Shown: positions 8,292 to 16,108 of the stretch, piece by piece
Numbering within the stretch: the first letter of the stretch is position 1
Layout: the number at the start of each line of letters is the position of its first letter
From: Arcicella sp034931005
GTDB taxonomy: Bacteria; Bacteroidota; Bacteroidia; Cytophagales; Spirosomataceae
Assembly (NCBI RefSeq): GCF_034931005.1
Contig: NZ_JAYGIN010000003.1
Span: forward strand, 58,120-122,119
Direction of reading: 5' to 3'
Length of the DNA stretch: 64,000 nucleotides
Position numbers and translations under genes: made by a program
Notes under the pieces: model-generated
Database searches by the model: none
The model's input: the letters and a program-made list of their open reading frames with translations, nothing else
Told to the model about the DNA's origin: nothing

Positions 8292-10529
8292 TTACATTAC
8301 ACCTAATGCTTTCAAAGTTTCAATGCTTAAAGCATTTCCTGTTGCCAAATTGTTATCTTTTTGGAATTGTAAGATAGCTGCTTTAGTTCTTACTCCAATG
8401 ATATCATCAATTGGACCTGGGTCATATCCTTTAGCTTTTAATGCTCTTTGGATTTGGATGATTTTCTCTGTAGTTAATTTTTGCTCACAAAGAACTTCAA
8501 CCCAGTCAGCATAAGAGTTACCAGATACTTGAGCCGTTGTAGTATATGAACCATATTCAGCAGGAATAGTAGTCTCAGCAGTTCTTGCAGCAGATTTAAC
8601 AACAGTTTTAGTAATTGTTTTGTATTCTGCAGGAATTTCAACCTCACGAGTAGCAGCAGCATTTGCTACAACTTGACGAGTACGAGTTCCATATTGTGCA
8701 GGAGTCTCAACAACTTTTGTAGTTGCAGGAGAAACCAATACTTGTTTTGTACGAGTAGCAAACTGAGCAGGTACTTCAATAGTACGAGTTGTTGCAGGAG
8801 TTGCAACAATTTGCTTAGTTACAGTTTGATAACAACTTGCACCAGCAGCTAATTTACCAGCACCAACACCAGTACCGTTTCCGTCACCAGGAACAGCACA
8901 AGGAGTAGGAACGTCTAATAAACGAACTGTTGCAGGAGTAGCCACTACTTGTTTAGTACGAGTAGCATATTGAGCAGGAATAACTTGTTCTTTTACTTCA
9001 GCATCTTTTACCAAAACTTGCTTAGTAATTGTAGCATATTCAGCAGGAATAGCTGTTTCACGAGAAGAAGCAGCTTTCGCCAATACAGTTCTTGTGATAG
9101 TTCTATATTCAGCAGGAATGTCTTTTTCTACAATACGTGCAGGTTGGTCAACAACTTCACGAGTGATTGTTTCGTATTGAGCAGCAATAGCAGTTGAAGT
9201 AGCGAATGCAGCATTTCCGCCAGCATTAGCACTTGTTGGTGCAACAAGCACTTGTTTAGTGAATGTTGTATATTCAGCAGGAATAGCTACTTCACGTACA
9301 GATGCAGGAGTTGCTACAACTTGCTTAGTGATAGTTTGGTATTGAGCAGGAGTTTTAACTTCCTTAGTTCCAGCAGGAACTTTCAATACTTGTTTTGTAA
9401 TAGTTTTGTATTCAGCAGGAACTGTTACTAAACAAAGGATACGACAGTCGTCTGGATTAGCAGATAAACAACCTGGGTCAGCCTTACCTCTTTCGTATTT
9501 AGTATATTCGTCACGAATTTTAATTCTTTCTGTTACTGTTTCGTAAGTAGGAAGAGTTGTTACCAAAGTAGTTGTAGCTTCTTTCAATAACATTTGTTCA
9601 GTTACTGTTTTGTAAGTAGCAGGAACAACTTCTAAACGCTTAGAAGCTTCTTTTACTAATACTTGTTCTGAAACAGCTTTATAACCAAATTGCTGTGCTG
9701 CTAAAGTAGTAGCTGCTTCTTTTACTAAGCGTTGCTCTGTAACTTTTTTGAAAGTACCAGGAATAACGGTTAACACTTTAGAAGCTTCTTTTACTAAAAC
9801 TTGCTCAGAAGCAGTTCTGTATTCAGCAGGAATCGTTTCAACACGTGAATAAGCCGCTTTAACCATATATTGTTCTGTTTCAGTTTTGTAAACTGCAGGA
9901 ATAACAGTATAAGTTTTTGATGCTGCTTTAGAAACGTATTGTTCTGTTTCAGATTTTAATACTGCTGGAACAACTTCTTGTTTTTTACATGGGCTACCTG
10001 TTACCACAGAACCGTCAGTACCAACAAATGCTTTACGTGCATTATCCCAAGAACCTGCTAAAAATGAACCTGTTGGACAACCACCCATGAAGATATTTTC
10101 CGTAACAGTTTTATAAACCGCAGGAACAACTTCTAAACGCTTAGATGCTTCTTTTACTAAATAGCTCTCAGTTTCAGTTTTGTAAACTGCAGGAATAACT
10201 GTAACTGTTTTACCAGCTTCTTTCACCAATACTTGCTCAGAAACTGTTTTATAAGCTGCTGGAATAACTTCCAAACGCTTAGATGCTTCTTTCACAAGAA
10301 CAGATTGTGTTTCAGTACCCATTGTTGCAGGAATAACGGCAAGCGTTTTACCAGCTTCTTTAGCTACGTACTGCTCAGTTTTAGTGGTAAACTGTGCAGG
10401 CTTCAAACATTTTGCATAGCATTTGCCGTTAACTGCGTTAGGCGGCAGGTCATTTTGGGCGATAGCCACCGTGCTGACCAAACTGAGTGTGACTGCTGTA
10501 TAAAGCAGCGAATAGTTAAGTTTCTTCAT
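8292..10529 (-). CDS. Exported 23-residue repeat protein with C-terminal peptidoglycan-binding domain
   Basis: A 745-residue exported protein (signal peptide ending near VAIAQ). After a Cys-containing opening (NGKCYAKCLKP) it consists of about 23 repeats of 23 residues with consensus IPAxYKTxTEQVLVKEASKR. The second half drifts to a variant with TKQVVATPA and REVE. Four interruptions carry paired Cys or Gly-rich inserts (GGCPTGSF...SPCKK, DPGCLSANPDDCRILC, TPCAVPGDG...ASCYQ). The last 60 residues form a peptidoglycan_binding_1 domain (IQRALKAKGYDPGPIDD, ILQFQKDNNL). This suggests a long rod or solenoid anchored to the cell wall. Similar Cys-opening repeats occur in other Bacteroidota envelope proteins, but no function is recognised. 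A good promoter lies upstream. Confidence 0.85.
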   Translation of the reverse strand: MKKLNYSLLYTAVTLSLVSTVAIAQNDLPPNAVNGKCYAKCLKPAQFTTKTEQYVAKEAGKTLAVIPATMGTETQSVLVKEASKRLEVIPAAYKTVSEQVLVKEAGKTVTVIPAVYKTETESYLVKEASKRLEVVPAVYKTVTENIFMGGCPTGSFLAGSWDNARKAFVGTDGSVVTGSPCKKQEVVPAVLKSETEQYVSKAASKTYTVIPAVYKTETEQYMVKAAYSRVETIPAEYRTASEQVLVKEASKVLTVIPGTFKKVTEQRLVKEAATTLAAQQFGYKAVSEQVLVKEASKRLEVVPATYKTVTEQMLLKEATTTLVTTLPTYETVTERIKIRDEYTKYERGKADPGCLSANPDDCRILCLVTVPAEYKTITKQVLKVPAGTKEVKTPAQYQTITKQVVATPASVREVAIPAEYTTFTKQVLVAPTSANAGGNAAFATSTAIAAQYETITREVVDQPARIVEKDIPAEYRTITRTVLAKAASSRETAIPAEYATITKQVLVKDAEVKEQVIPAQYATRTKQVVATPATVRLLDVPTPCAVPGDGNGTGVGAGKLAAGASCYQTVTKQIVATPATTRTIEVPAQFATRTKQVLVSPATTKVVETPAQYGTRTRQVVANAAATREVEIPAEYKTITKTVVKSAARTAETTIPAEYGSYTTTAQVSGNSYADWVEVLCEQKLTTEKIIQIQRALKAKGYDPGPIDDIIGVRTKAAILQFQKDNNLATGNALSIETLKALGVM

Positions 10530-10581
10530 TGTTGTTGTTAGAAAAAATAAATCAGGTGTTTAAGGGGTTTGATTTAATTGA

Positions 10582-10613
10582 CAAATATATACGGGGTTTT
10601 GGTAAAATGCAAA
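10582..10613 (-). promoter_or_regulatory. Bacteroidota-type promoter of the repeat-protein gene
   Basis: On the minus strand a -33 TTTG (10610-10613) and -7 TATATTTG (10582-10589) are separated by exactly 20 nt, a full match to the Bacteroidota consensus. The predicted transcript would have a leader of about 47 nt before the ATG at 10529. Confidence 0.75.
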
Positions 10614-10991
10614 GTAATAACTCATACCTTATAAGAGGGATGCTCATCATGTTTAAAACGTATAAAACGAGATAAAGTAACATTAATCATATAAAAGTAT
10701 TCAATGCTCCATTTTAAGGCGGGGAGCTTAAGTAAGGAAACTCTGTTGCAGAGTGTAGAGAGCGGAAGTGATATAAATCTTACGTAAATTTGCAGATGTT
10801 TTACAAACATTGCAAATATTTCTGCAAAAATGAAATTGTTTTTTGCATTTTTTTTCAAGTTTATATTGATAGATTATCATTTGTTAATCAATATAATCCG
10901 TTTAGATAAACTTTTTCTTATTAATCAACACATTAGGAGCATCTTTTTGAGTATTTTCAAGCAGATTTTCCACTAAATTCCCGTAGAACTG
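10614..10991. other. AT-rich intergenic region upstream of engB
   Basis: No convincing gene is present. A 78-codon open frame on the minus strand (10622-10858) has no recognisable domain or ribosome binding context. The engB promoter must lie here, but I see no clear consensus match. Confidence 0.5.
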
Positions 10992-11588
10992 ATGAAAATT
11001 TCAGAAGCAATTTTTTTACAGAGTAATACCGATTATCAGAAATGTCCAAAGCCTGATAAACCTGAATATGCCTTTATTGGTCGCTCTAATGTAGGTAAAT
11101 CATCCCTCATTAATTCGATTCTTCAGAAAAGAGATTTGGCAAAAACTTCACAAACACCAGGAAAAACGCAGCTTATCAACCATTTTCAGATTGATAAAAA
11201 ATGGTATCTCGTAGATTTACCAGGTTATGGTTATGCAAAAGTTAGCAAGGTTGACCGTGAAAAGTTTGAGAGAATGATTCATGAATATCTGGAAAATCGT
11301 GAAAACTTGATTTATACCTTTGTGCTTGTGGACGTGCGTCATGAACCACAAAAATTAGACCTTGAGTTTATCAATACTTTGGGAGAAAAAGGAATTCCTT
11401 TCTGTATCGTTTTTACTAAAGCTGATAAATTATCGAAAACAGCAGTTGACAAAAACGTGGAGGCTTATCAGCAAATAATGTTGGAAACGTGGGAGGAAAT
11501 GCCACAATTTTTTGTAACCTCCTCCGTTAATGGGAGTGGTCGAAAAGAAATCTTGGATACAATAGATAACTTAAATAAGGAGTTTTAG
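10992..11588 (+). CDS. engB: Ribosome biogenesis GTP-binding protein EngB (YihA/YsxC)
   Basis: A 198-residue GTPase of the YihA/YsxC/EngB family, which acts in assembly of the large ribosomal subunit and is essential in many bacteria. G-motifs are in order: G1 GRSNVGKSS (residues 30-38), G2 TPGKTQ (about 55-60), G3 DLPGYG (75-80), G4 TKAD (142-145), and G5 VTSSVNGSG near the C-terminus. The length is typical for the family. The start ATG at 10992 gives the usual short N-terminal strand (MKISEAIFLQ). The gene appears monocistronic, with the DUF5606 gene about 190 nt downstream. Confidence 0.96.
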   Translation: MKISEAIFLQSNTDYQKCPKPDKPEYAFIGRSNVGKSSLINSILQKRDLAKTSQTPGKTQLINHFQIDKKWYLVDLPGYGYAKVSKVDREKFERMIHEYLENRENLIYTFVLVDVRHEPQKLDLEFINTLGEKGIPFCIVFTKADKLSKTAVDKNVEAYQQIMLETWEEMPQFFVTSSVNGSGRKEILDTIDNLNKEF

Positions 11589-11779
11589 CGAAGTGATGAG
11601 TTGATGGAGGTATATAACTTGGTGAGTAATAAGTTTTGAAACATATAAATTTATTAACAATCTCCCATTTTCTTTGTAAAGATTTAACGAGTATTTTTGT
11701 AAAAATTATCAATAGAAATAAAAACGTGATTTTGATTATGCCATTAATGTAATTATCATTTATCACTTAATAGAAACAC

Positions 11780-12223
11780 ATGGAATTATTAAAAGAAGTT
11801 GCCAATATTTCAGGGCAAAGTGGATTGTATAGAATTTTGAAGCCTACTCGTACAGGTGTAATTGTTGAGAGTTTGGACGGAAAGAAAGCTCGTTCGGTAG
11901 TCGGAGCAAATGCTCGTGTATCGGTTTTGAAAGACATTTCGGTTTATATGGCTAATCACCAAGATAATGCGATTCCTTTGGGAGATATTTTCTTGGCAAT
12001 TAGAGAAAAACACGGCGAAAAAGTAGAAATTAACGTCAAAAACTCAACAGATGCAGATTTGTTCGATTTCTTAGATTCAGTTGCTCCAGATTTTGACCGT
12101 GAAAAAGTATTTGCTTCAGACGTGAAAAAAATGATTAACTGGTATAATATTCTTTCGACGAATATGCCAGAGGTTTTTGCAACTCCTGTGGAAGTTGAAA
12201 CAGAAAAGCCAGCAGAAGCTTAA
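11780..12223 (+). CDS. DUF5606 domain-containing protein
   Basis: A 147-residue soluble protein matching the Bacteroidota-specific DUF5606 family. The N-terminal segment (LKEVANISGQSGLYRILKPT) and the central part (LDGKKARSVVGANARVSVL) are the recognisable core and resemble small beta-barrel folds. A conserved FDFLDSVAPDFDREKV segment and a final helix with MINWYNIL follow. The acidic Ala/Glu/Pro tail (EVETEKPAEA) is probably disordered. No signal peptide is present, so it is probably cytoplasmic. Function is unknown. A terminator follows. Confidence 0.88.
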   Translation: MELLKEVANISGQSGLYRILKPTRTGVIVESLDGKKARSVVGANARVSVLKDISVYMANHQDNAIPLGDIFLAIREKHGEKVEINVKNSTDADLFDFLDSVAPDFDREKVFASDVKKMINWYNILSTNMPEVFATPVEVETEKPAEA

Positions 12224-12265
12224 TTTAGATATTAATTGATAGAGAATAGATATTGATTCTCTTGG

Positions 12266-12307
12266 CAAAAAGGTTCGGTGAAATACTTTTCATCGAACCT
12301 TTTTTAT
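12266..12307 (+). terminator. Terminator of the DUF5606 gene
   Basis: A stem of about 17 bp with one G-T pair (AAAAAGGTTCGGTGAAA with its complement ending in CGAACC) and a short loop is followed by a run of T. Confidence 0.8.
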
Positions 12308-12346
12308 TTGGTCATTTCTATTCCTATATTCACTCAATCATTCAAT

Positions 12347-12450
12347 AGACTTCCTGCAAAAGTGTTTTAAGTCGTAAAACAACATCTTTTCGGCTACAAA
12401 TAGCGAAAATATACCATTTTTCAATCATAAAACACTTTCGCAGGAAGTCT
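12347..12450. mobile_element. 104-bp inverted-repeat element (MITE-like)
   Basis: The ends are a near-perfect 23-24-bp inverted repeat (12347-12370 beginning AGACTTCCTGC, and 12427-12450 ending GCAGGAAGTCT) with one internal mismatch. The core has no gene. A 3-bp AAT occurs on both flanks and could be a target duplication, but is too short to be conclusive. It lies 24 nt before the quinone oxidoreductase start. Confidence 0.6.
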
Positions 12451-12474
12451 AATCCAAAATCACTCAATAATTAT

Positions 12475-13449
12475 ATGAAAGCTGTTCTTTGTAAAACGTA
12501 TGGTTTGCCAGAAGCCCTTGTGGTTGAGGAAGTTAATTCTCTTGTTGCCTCAAAAGGTAAGGTGGTTGTTAGCGTAAAAGCCTGCGGTGTTAATTTCCCA
12601 GATACTTTAATCATTCAAGGGAAATATCAAATAAAACCGCCGTTGCCATTTTCACCAGGAGGCGAAGTTTCGGGAATAGTAAAGGAAGTAGGAGAGGGCG
12701 TTTCTCATTTGAAAGTTGGTGATAAAGTGTTTTCATTGACTGGTTTTGGAGGATTTGCCGAAGAAGTAGAAGCTGATGCTCAGAAAACATTACCGATGCC
12801 CGAAGGAATGGATTTTATCACGGCTTCTTCTGTTATGTACACTTACGGAACATCTTATCACGCTCTGAAAAATCGAGCAGAATTAAAGGCTGGTGAAACA
12901 CTTTTGGTTTTGGGTGCTGCTGGCGGCGTTGGTTTGGCGGCAGTAGAATTGGGAAAAATCATGGGAGCAAAAGTAATTGCGGCGGTCTCGACAGATGAAA
13001 AATTGGAACTTTGCAAACAATACGGAGCGTCGGAAGTAATCAATTATTCGACGGAAGATTTACGAGAACGCATCAAAGAAATTACGGGTGGAAAAGGCGT
13101 AGATGTTGTTTACGACCCCGTTGGAGGTAAATATACCGAACCAGCTTTTCGTTCAATTGCTTGGAAAGGACGTTATTTAGTGATTGGTTTTGCAGCGGGC
13201 GACATTCCAAGTTTACCTTTGAATTTGCCATTACTGAAAGGTGCATCAATCGTTGGTGTATTTTGGGGAGCATTTGCCGCTAATGAACCTAAACAAAGTA
13301 TGCAAAACTTCAAGGAACTTTTGGGTTTTATTGCTGAAGGAAATCTAAAGCCTCACATCCACGCCCAATACACACTTGAACAAGCATCAGAGGCATTAAA
13401 TGAGATTTTAAACAGAAAAGTAATGGGGAAAGTGGTTGTGGTAATTTAA
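12475..13449 (+). CDS. NADPH:quinone oxidoreductase-like zinc-independent MDR protein
   Basis: A 324-residue member of the medium-chain dehydrogenase/reductase superfamily. The N-terminal GroES-like domain (VKACGVNFPDTLIIQGKYQ, PGGEVSG) lacks the catalytic and structural zinc ligands. The Rossmann domain has GAAGGVGLAAVELGK (about residues 146-160), followed by VYDPVGG. This pattern fits quinone oxidoreductase/zeta-crystallin relatives that use NADPH to reduce quinones or enoyl compounds. It is cytoplasmic. The ATG at 12475 follows a mobile-element-like inverted repeat, and the stop TAA overlaps the first bases of a tandem repeat, so the gene stands alone between repeats. The physiological substrate is unknown. 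Confidence 0.9.
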   Translation: MKAVLCKTYGLPEALVVEEVNSLVASKGKVVVSVKACGVNFPDTLIIQGKYQIKPPLPFSPGGEVSGIVKEVGEGVSHLKVGDKVFSLTGFGGFAEEVEADAQKTLPMPEGMDFITASSVMYTYGTSYHALKNRAELKAGETLLVLGAAGGVGLAAVELGKIMGAKVIAAVSTDEKLELCKQYGASEVINYSTEDLRERIKEITGGKGVDVVYDPVGGKYTEPAFRSIAWKGRYLVIGFAAGDIPSLPLNLPLLKGASIVGVFWGAFAANEPKQSMQNFKELLGFIAEGNLKPHIHAQYTLEQASEALNEILNRKVMGKVVVVI

Positions 13450-13621
13450 GTAACACAGACTTCAGTCTGTCTCATGTATGATTATAGACTTTAGTCTGTC
13501 TCGTGTATGATTATAGACTTCAGTCTGTCTCATGTATGATTATAGACTTTAGTCTGTCTCGTGTATGATTATAGACTTCAGTCTGTCTCGTGTATGATTA
13601 CAGACTAAAGTCTGTGTTACT
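13449..13621. repeat. Five 29-bp tandem repeats bounded by inverted ends
   Basis: AGACTTYAGTCTGT recurs at 13457, 13486, 13515, 13544, 13573 and (as AGACTAAAGTCTGT) 13602, a strict 29-bp period with the linker CTCRTGTATGATTAT. Each unit holds a small palindrome. The block is enclosed by the inverted repeat AGTAACACAGACT (13449-13461) and its complement (13609-13621). It fills the gap between two convergent genes almost exactly. Confidence 0.9.
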
Positions 13622-14227
13622 CTATCGCAATTCCCATTTACTATCTTTCATAGCATATCGAAGAATCACTTTTTTCTTAGAAACATTTTCCAAAAAAGGT
13701 TTTAAAACTTGTTCCGCAGATTTTTTCGTCTGTTCCAAAATGCCCATTGATTGGGCATTTTGTGCTATCTCACTTTCTGCTTTTTGAAAAGCATTATCTA
13801 CCAATTTTGCTTCATCCAAAAACGCATATTCTGTATCATAAACCCTTGATTTTGAGTGGTCTATTTTATAATTACAGATTTCTGGTTCGGGTAAATGAAT
13901 AACTAAAGTATCGCCATTTTCGGCAATATCTGATACCTTAATTTTAGTCAAATCTAAACAACCCGTTGCTTCGCCCGAAACAATTAAAAGCACTTTGGCA
14001 TCGGGCAGTAAATCTTTCTTGATTTTACTTTCTACGACATCTCTAAAATTGTATTTGACCAACTCCAATTTCCCCATCGACGAAATTTGTTGCAACAACA
14101 CATTGTGCGAAACCTCCACTTCCCCACTGCTAAATGGATTTTTGAAATCTTTCAGTTTTTCCCATGCAAAAATGGCAAGAAATACAACCAAGAAAAGGGG
14201 AATTAAACGAATAAGTCTACGAAGCAT
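13622..14227 (-). CDS. DUF4230 domain-containing membrane-anchored protein
   Basis: A 201-residue protein with a single N-terminal transmembrane anchor (residues about 4-22, LIPLFLVVFLAIFAW) and a soluble domain resembling DUF4230. Characteristic segments are VSGEATGCLDLTKIKV, GDTLVIHLPEPEI and the C-terminal helix AEQVLKPFLENV. The soluble part probably faces the periplasm. Function is not established for this family. The stop codon directly follows the 29-bp tandem-repeat block, and the small XRE regulator gene lies upstream on the same strand. Confidence 0.85.
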   Translation of the reverse strand: MLRRLIRLIPLFLVVFLAIFAWEKLKDFKNPFSSGEVEVSHNVLLQQISSMGKLELVKYNFRDVVESKIKKDLLPDAKVLLIVSGEATGCLDLTKIKVSDIAENGDTLVIHLPEPEICNYKIDHSKSRVYDTEYAFLDEAKLVDNAFQKAESEIAQNAQSMGILEQTKKSAEQVLKPFLENVSKKKVILRYAMKDSKWELR

Positions 14228-14246
14228 AAGATTGATTAAATATGCT

Positions 14247-14280
14247 CAAAGGTATATAATAGTCAAAGACAAATGGCAAA
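14247..14280 (-). promoter_or_regulatory. Possible promoter of the DUF4230 gene
   Basis: On the minus strand, TACCTTTG at 14247-14254 fits the -7 consensus. A TTTG at 14277-14280 lies 22 nt upstream, slightly longer than the usual 19-21 nt. The leader would be very short. Confidence 0.45.
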
Positions 14281-14293
14281 AGTCATTAAAAAA

Positions 14294-14488
14294 TCAGGTT
14301 ATAAAGTAGGAAAATTGTTTATCCAATGAATTTGCAATTTTTACGAGTTCAGGAACAGTTACGACTGCCTTATCACTTTCAATTTTTGATAAATGAGATT
14401 GAGAAATACCGATTAGATAAGCGAGATAACATTGTTTATACCCTTTTTCTTGACGAGTTTTTTTGACAATAGAACCTTGAAATTTCAT
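14294..14488 (-). CDS. Small XRE-family helix-turn-helix regulator
   Basis: A 64-residue protein that is essentially one Cro/C1-type helix-turn-helix domain. VKKTRQEKGYKQCYLAYLIG forms helices 1-2, then ISQSHLSKIESDKAVVTV holds the recognition helix and turn, and VPELVKIANSLD completes the five-helix fold. The length is short but complete for the domain. The target is unknown. It lies about 66 nt upstream of the DUF4230 gene on the same strand, with an intervening possible promoter, and faces away from the decayed secreted-protein gene; either could be its neighbour in regulation. Confidence 0.8.
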   Translation of the reverse strand: MKFQGSIVKKTRQEKGYKQCYLAYLIGISQSHLSKIESDKAVVTVPELVKIANSLDKQFSYFIT

Positions 14489-14829
14489 AGATCTTAGAAG
14501 TTGTTTTTTTATAGAACATAGTTATAAGTTTAGTTATTAGTGGAAAAAATATTGTAACACGGATATAACGTAGCGAATTATAGTCAGTGTGGCAAGTGCT
14601 ACAAAAGCGGGAAGCACGGCAAAAATATAATTTTATTTTTTTTAATACAATTAACAAACGGTTTTTTAAGTATTTCTTGGAATATTCTATATGGAATATT
14701 TTTTATGATTTTAAATTTTGTAGTGCTACAAAAACCGTAAACCTTTGCAAAATTAAGCCCATTCTAAGTTTGGCGACCAGATGGGGCTTAAAGGTCAAAT
14801 TTCTAACAATTAAACCCAATGCAAAGGTA
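14489..14829. other. Intergenic region with nested inverted repeats
   Basis: No supported gene is present. Short open frames on both strands here have no recognisable domain. TTAAGCCC near 14752-14760 can pair with GGGCTTAA near 14785-14793. ACCTTTGCA at about 14742-14750 can pair with TGCAAAGGT at about 14820-14828, which ends just before the ATG at 14830. This suggests a structured leader for the decayed downstream gene. Confidence 0.4.
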
Positions 14830-15418
14830 ATGAAAAAAACATTACAACGTTTGGGCATGGTGACAGTGGGACTGTCAGAAGAGATTAATGTCTTCAAGAG
14901 TAATGGGCGGACAATCATGGTATTATTCTGAATATAGCGATGCAATTTTCCTTAACGGAATTACAGATGGTAATGGTTGGTCAGGCTTTGAAGGTTGGCT
15001 TATGGGAGACCCTGAAATAGAGGTTTATACATACGTAATGAATAATCAAGGTCAAGTTTATGGCTCAGGTAATTCCTATCACGATATCAATGATGATGGA
15101 GCTTGGGCTTATACTCAAATGGATCACCCCTACACATCATTTGATGTAGACCAATACCCTCAAGTCTATATGGCTTTTTGGGAAAATGATGGCATTGGAG
15201 ATTCAGATGAGCAATCAACTCAAACAGTAGCTGGAGGAGTCACTTATAAGGTTTATAATGGCGATGATTATATAGGAGCAAAATGGATGAATAGAATTTC
15301 TTACCCAGGCTGGTGGTGGCAAGGGAAGGGTTATGTTCACAAATTATCGCCCAATGAAGATGTAAATAATAAGTTTTTTATCAAAGTAAGTGGCTTTACG
15401 GGGCGCACGGACAAGTAA
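14830..15418 (+). pseudogene. Decayed secreted-protein gene
   Basis: An ATG at 14830 begins a signal-peptide-like opening (MKKTLQRLGMVTVGLS), but its frame runs out at a TGA near 14931. The other part, 176 codons in the +1-shifted frame from about 14864 to 15418, is rich in Trp, Tyr, Asp and Gly (GGQSWYYSEYSDAIFLNG, YPQVYMAFWENDGIGD) and looks like the C-terminal half of a secreted domain. The hydrophobic core of the signal peptide and the N-terminal half appear to be missing, so an internal deletion with frameshift is likely. It weakly recalls DUF3103-type proteins. A truncated working protein from the ATG at 14888 is less likely. A 160-bp mobile element sits immediately downstream. Confidence 0.6.
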
Positions 15419-15589
15419 TTACGGAACTATCTACAATTTGCCGCAGAATAAAATTAGACCACAGATTGTACTGATTCAACTGATTTACACGGATAAATTT
15501 AAAGAAAAATCAGTGTAAATCTGTTTTATCTGTTCTATCCGTGGGCTAATTTTGTCTTGCGACAAATAGTAGATAATTCCGAGTAATTA
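15414..15589. mobile_element. 160-bp MITE, copy 1, with 8-bp target duplication
   Basis: The element is 15422-15581, starting CGGAACTATCTAC and ending GTAGATAATTCCG, with long imperfect terminal inverted repeats (about 35 nt). Both flanks carry AGTAATTA (15414-15421 and 15582-15589), a perfect 8-bp target-site duplication. There is no open frame. It is almost identical to the copy at 26149-26308 and the same length. Confidence 0.88.
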
Positions 15590-15596
15590 TCTAAAT

Positions 15597-15634
15597 TATA
15601 GCCTTTTCATAAGTTCATGGAAAGGCTATTTTAA
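15597..15634 (+). terminator. Weak terminator-like hairpin
   Basis: TATAGCCTTTTCAT and ATGGAAAGGCTAT form a stem with a G-T pair, followed by TTTT. It lies between the mobile element and the lipoprotein gene and may be the old terminator of the decayed gene. Confidence 0.5.
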
Positions 15635-15646
15635 CTCAATGAAATC

Positions 15647-16108
15647 ATGAAAAAAACACTTTCAATCTTATTCCTAATTTTTCTTTTCACCGCTTGTAAA
15701 ACAGATGAAGAGAAGGATGCTGAACGGTTCATCGGAATGTTTGGCAAAAGTACATGGAACATTAAAAAGATTGTTTACTACAATGACGATGCTTACAGTA
15801 CAATTGATTCGACTATAAATTTTCAAAATTCAAATATTTATTTTTCCGAAGTTTGTCTTCCAAATAGTAGAATTTGTGAAGGTACACAAACTATCTATGG
15901 ACAAACAGCCAAATTACAGTACGACCCTAAAAGTTATGCATATGACAGACAGGTATTATTTTCTACGTATGACCCCACAATAAAACCAATCTTTACACTG
16001 CAAGGTACATATGATGTCGAAGAATTGGATACCAATAAACGAATATTTAGTGGCATTGTAAAGGCATATGAAAAAAATAAATGGGCGAAAATCTACCTCG
16101 AAAAATGA
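15647..16108 (+). CDS. Small lipoprotein of unknown function
   Basis: A 153-residue predicted lipoprotein. A hydrophobic signal peptide ends in a lipobox-like LFTAC with Cys17, followed by an acidic stretch (KTDEEKDAERF). The rest resembles small secreted beta-rich domains (STWNIKKIVYYNDD, FTLQGTYDVEELDTNKRIFSG) such as lipocalin-like proteins, but no family is recognised. It begins an operon: its TGA stop overlaps the ATG of the TonB receptor (ATGA at 16105-16108), suggesting translational coupling and a role in the same outer membrane uptake system. Confidence 0.75.
   Translation: MKKTLSILFLIFLFTACKTDEEKDAERFIGMFGKSTWNIKKIVYYNDDAYSTIDSTINFQNSNIYFSEVCLPNSRICEGTQTIYGQTAKLQYDPKSYAYDRQVLFSTYDPTIKPIFTLQGTYDVEELDTNKRIFSGIVKAYEKNKWAKIYLEK

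Noticed and set aside
10622..10858. 78-codon open frame on the minus strand
   Set aside because: No recognisable domain, no good start context, and composition like the AT-rich intergenic DNA; probably chance.
13457..13615. CRISPR-like array of 29-bp units
   Set aside because: The repeated unit is continuous, with no unique spacers between repeats and no cas genes nearby; it is a simple tandem repeat.
14436..14945. Three overlapping open frames of 73-114 codons on both strands
   Set aside because: They overlap each other and the XRE gene or the decayed gene; composition is low-complexity, and only the ATG at 14830 with its signal-like opening has support.
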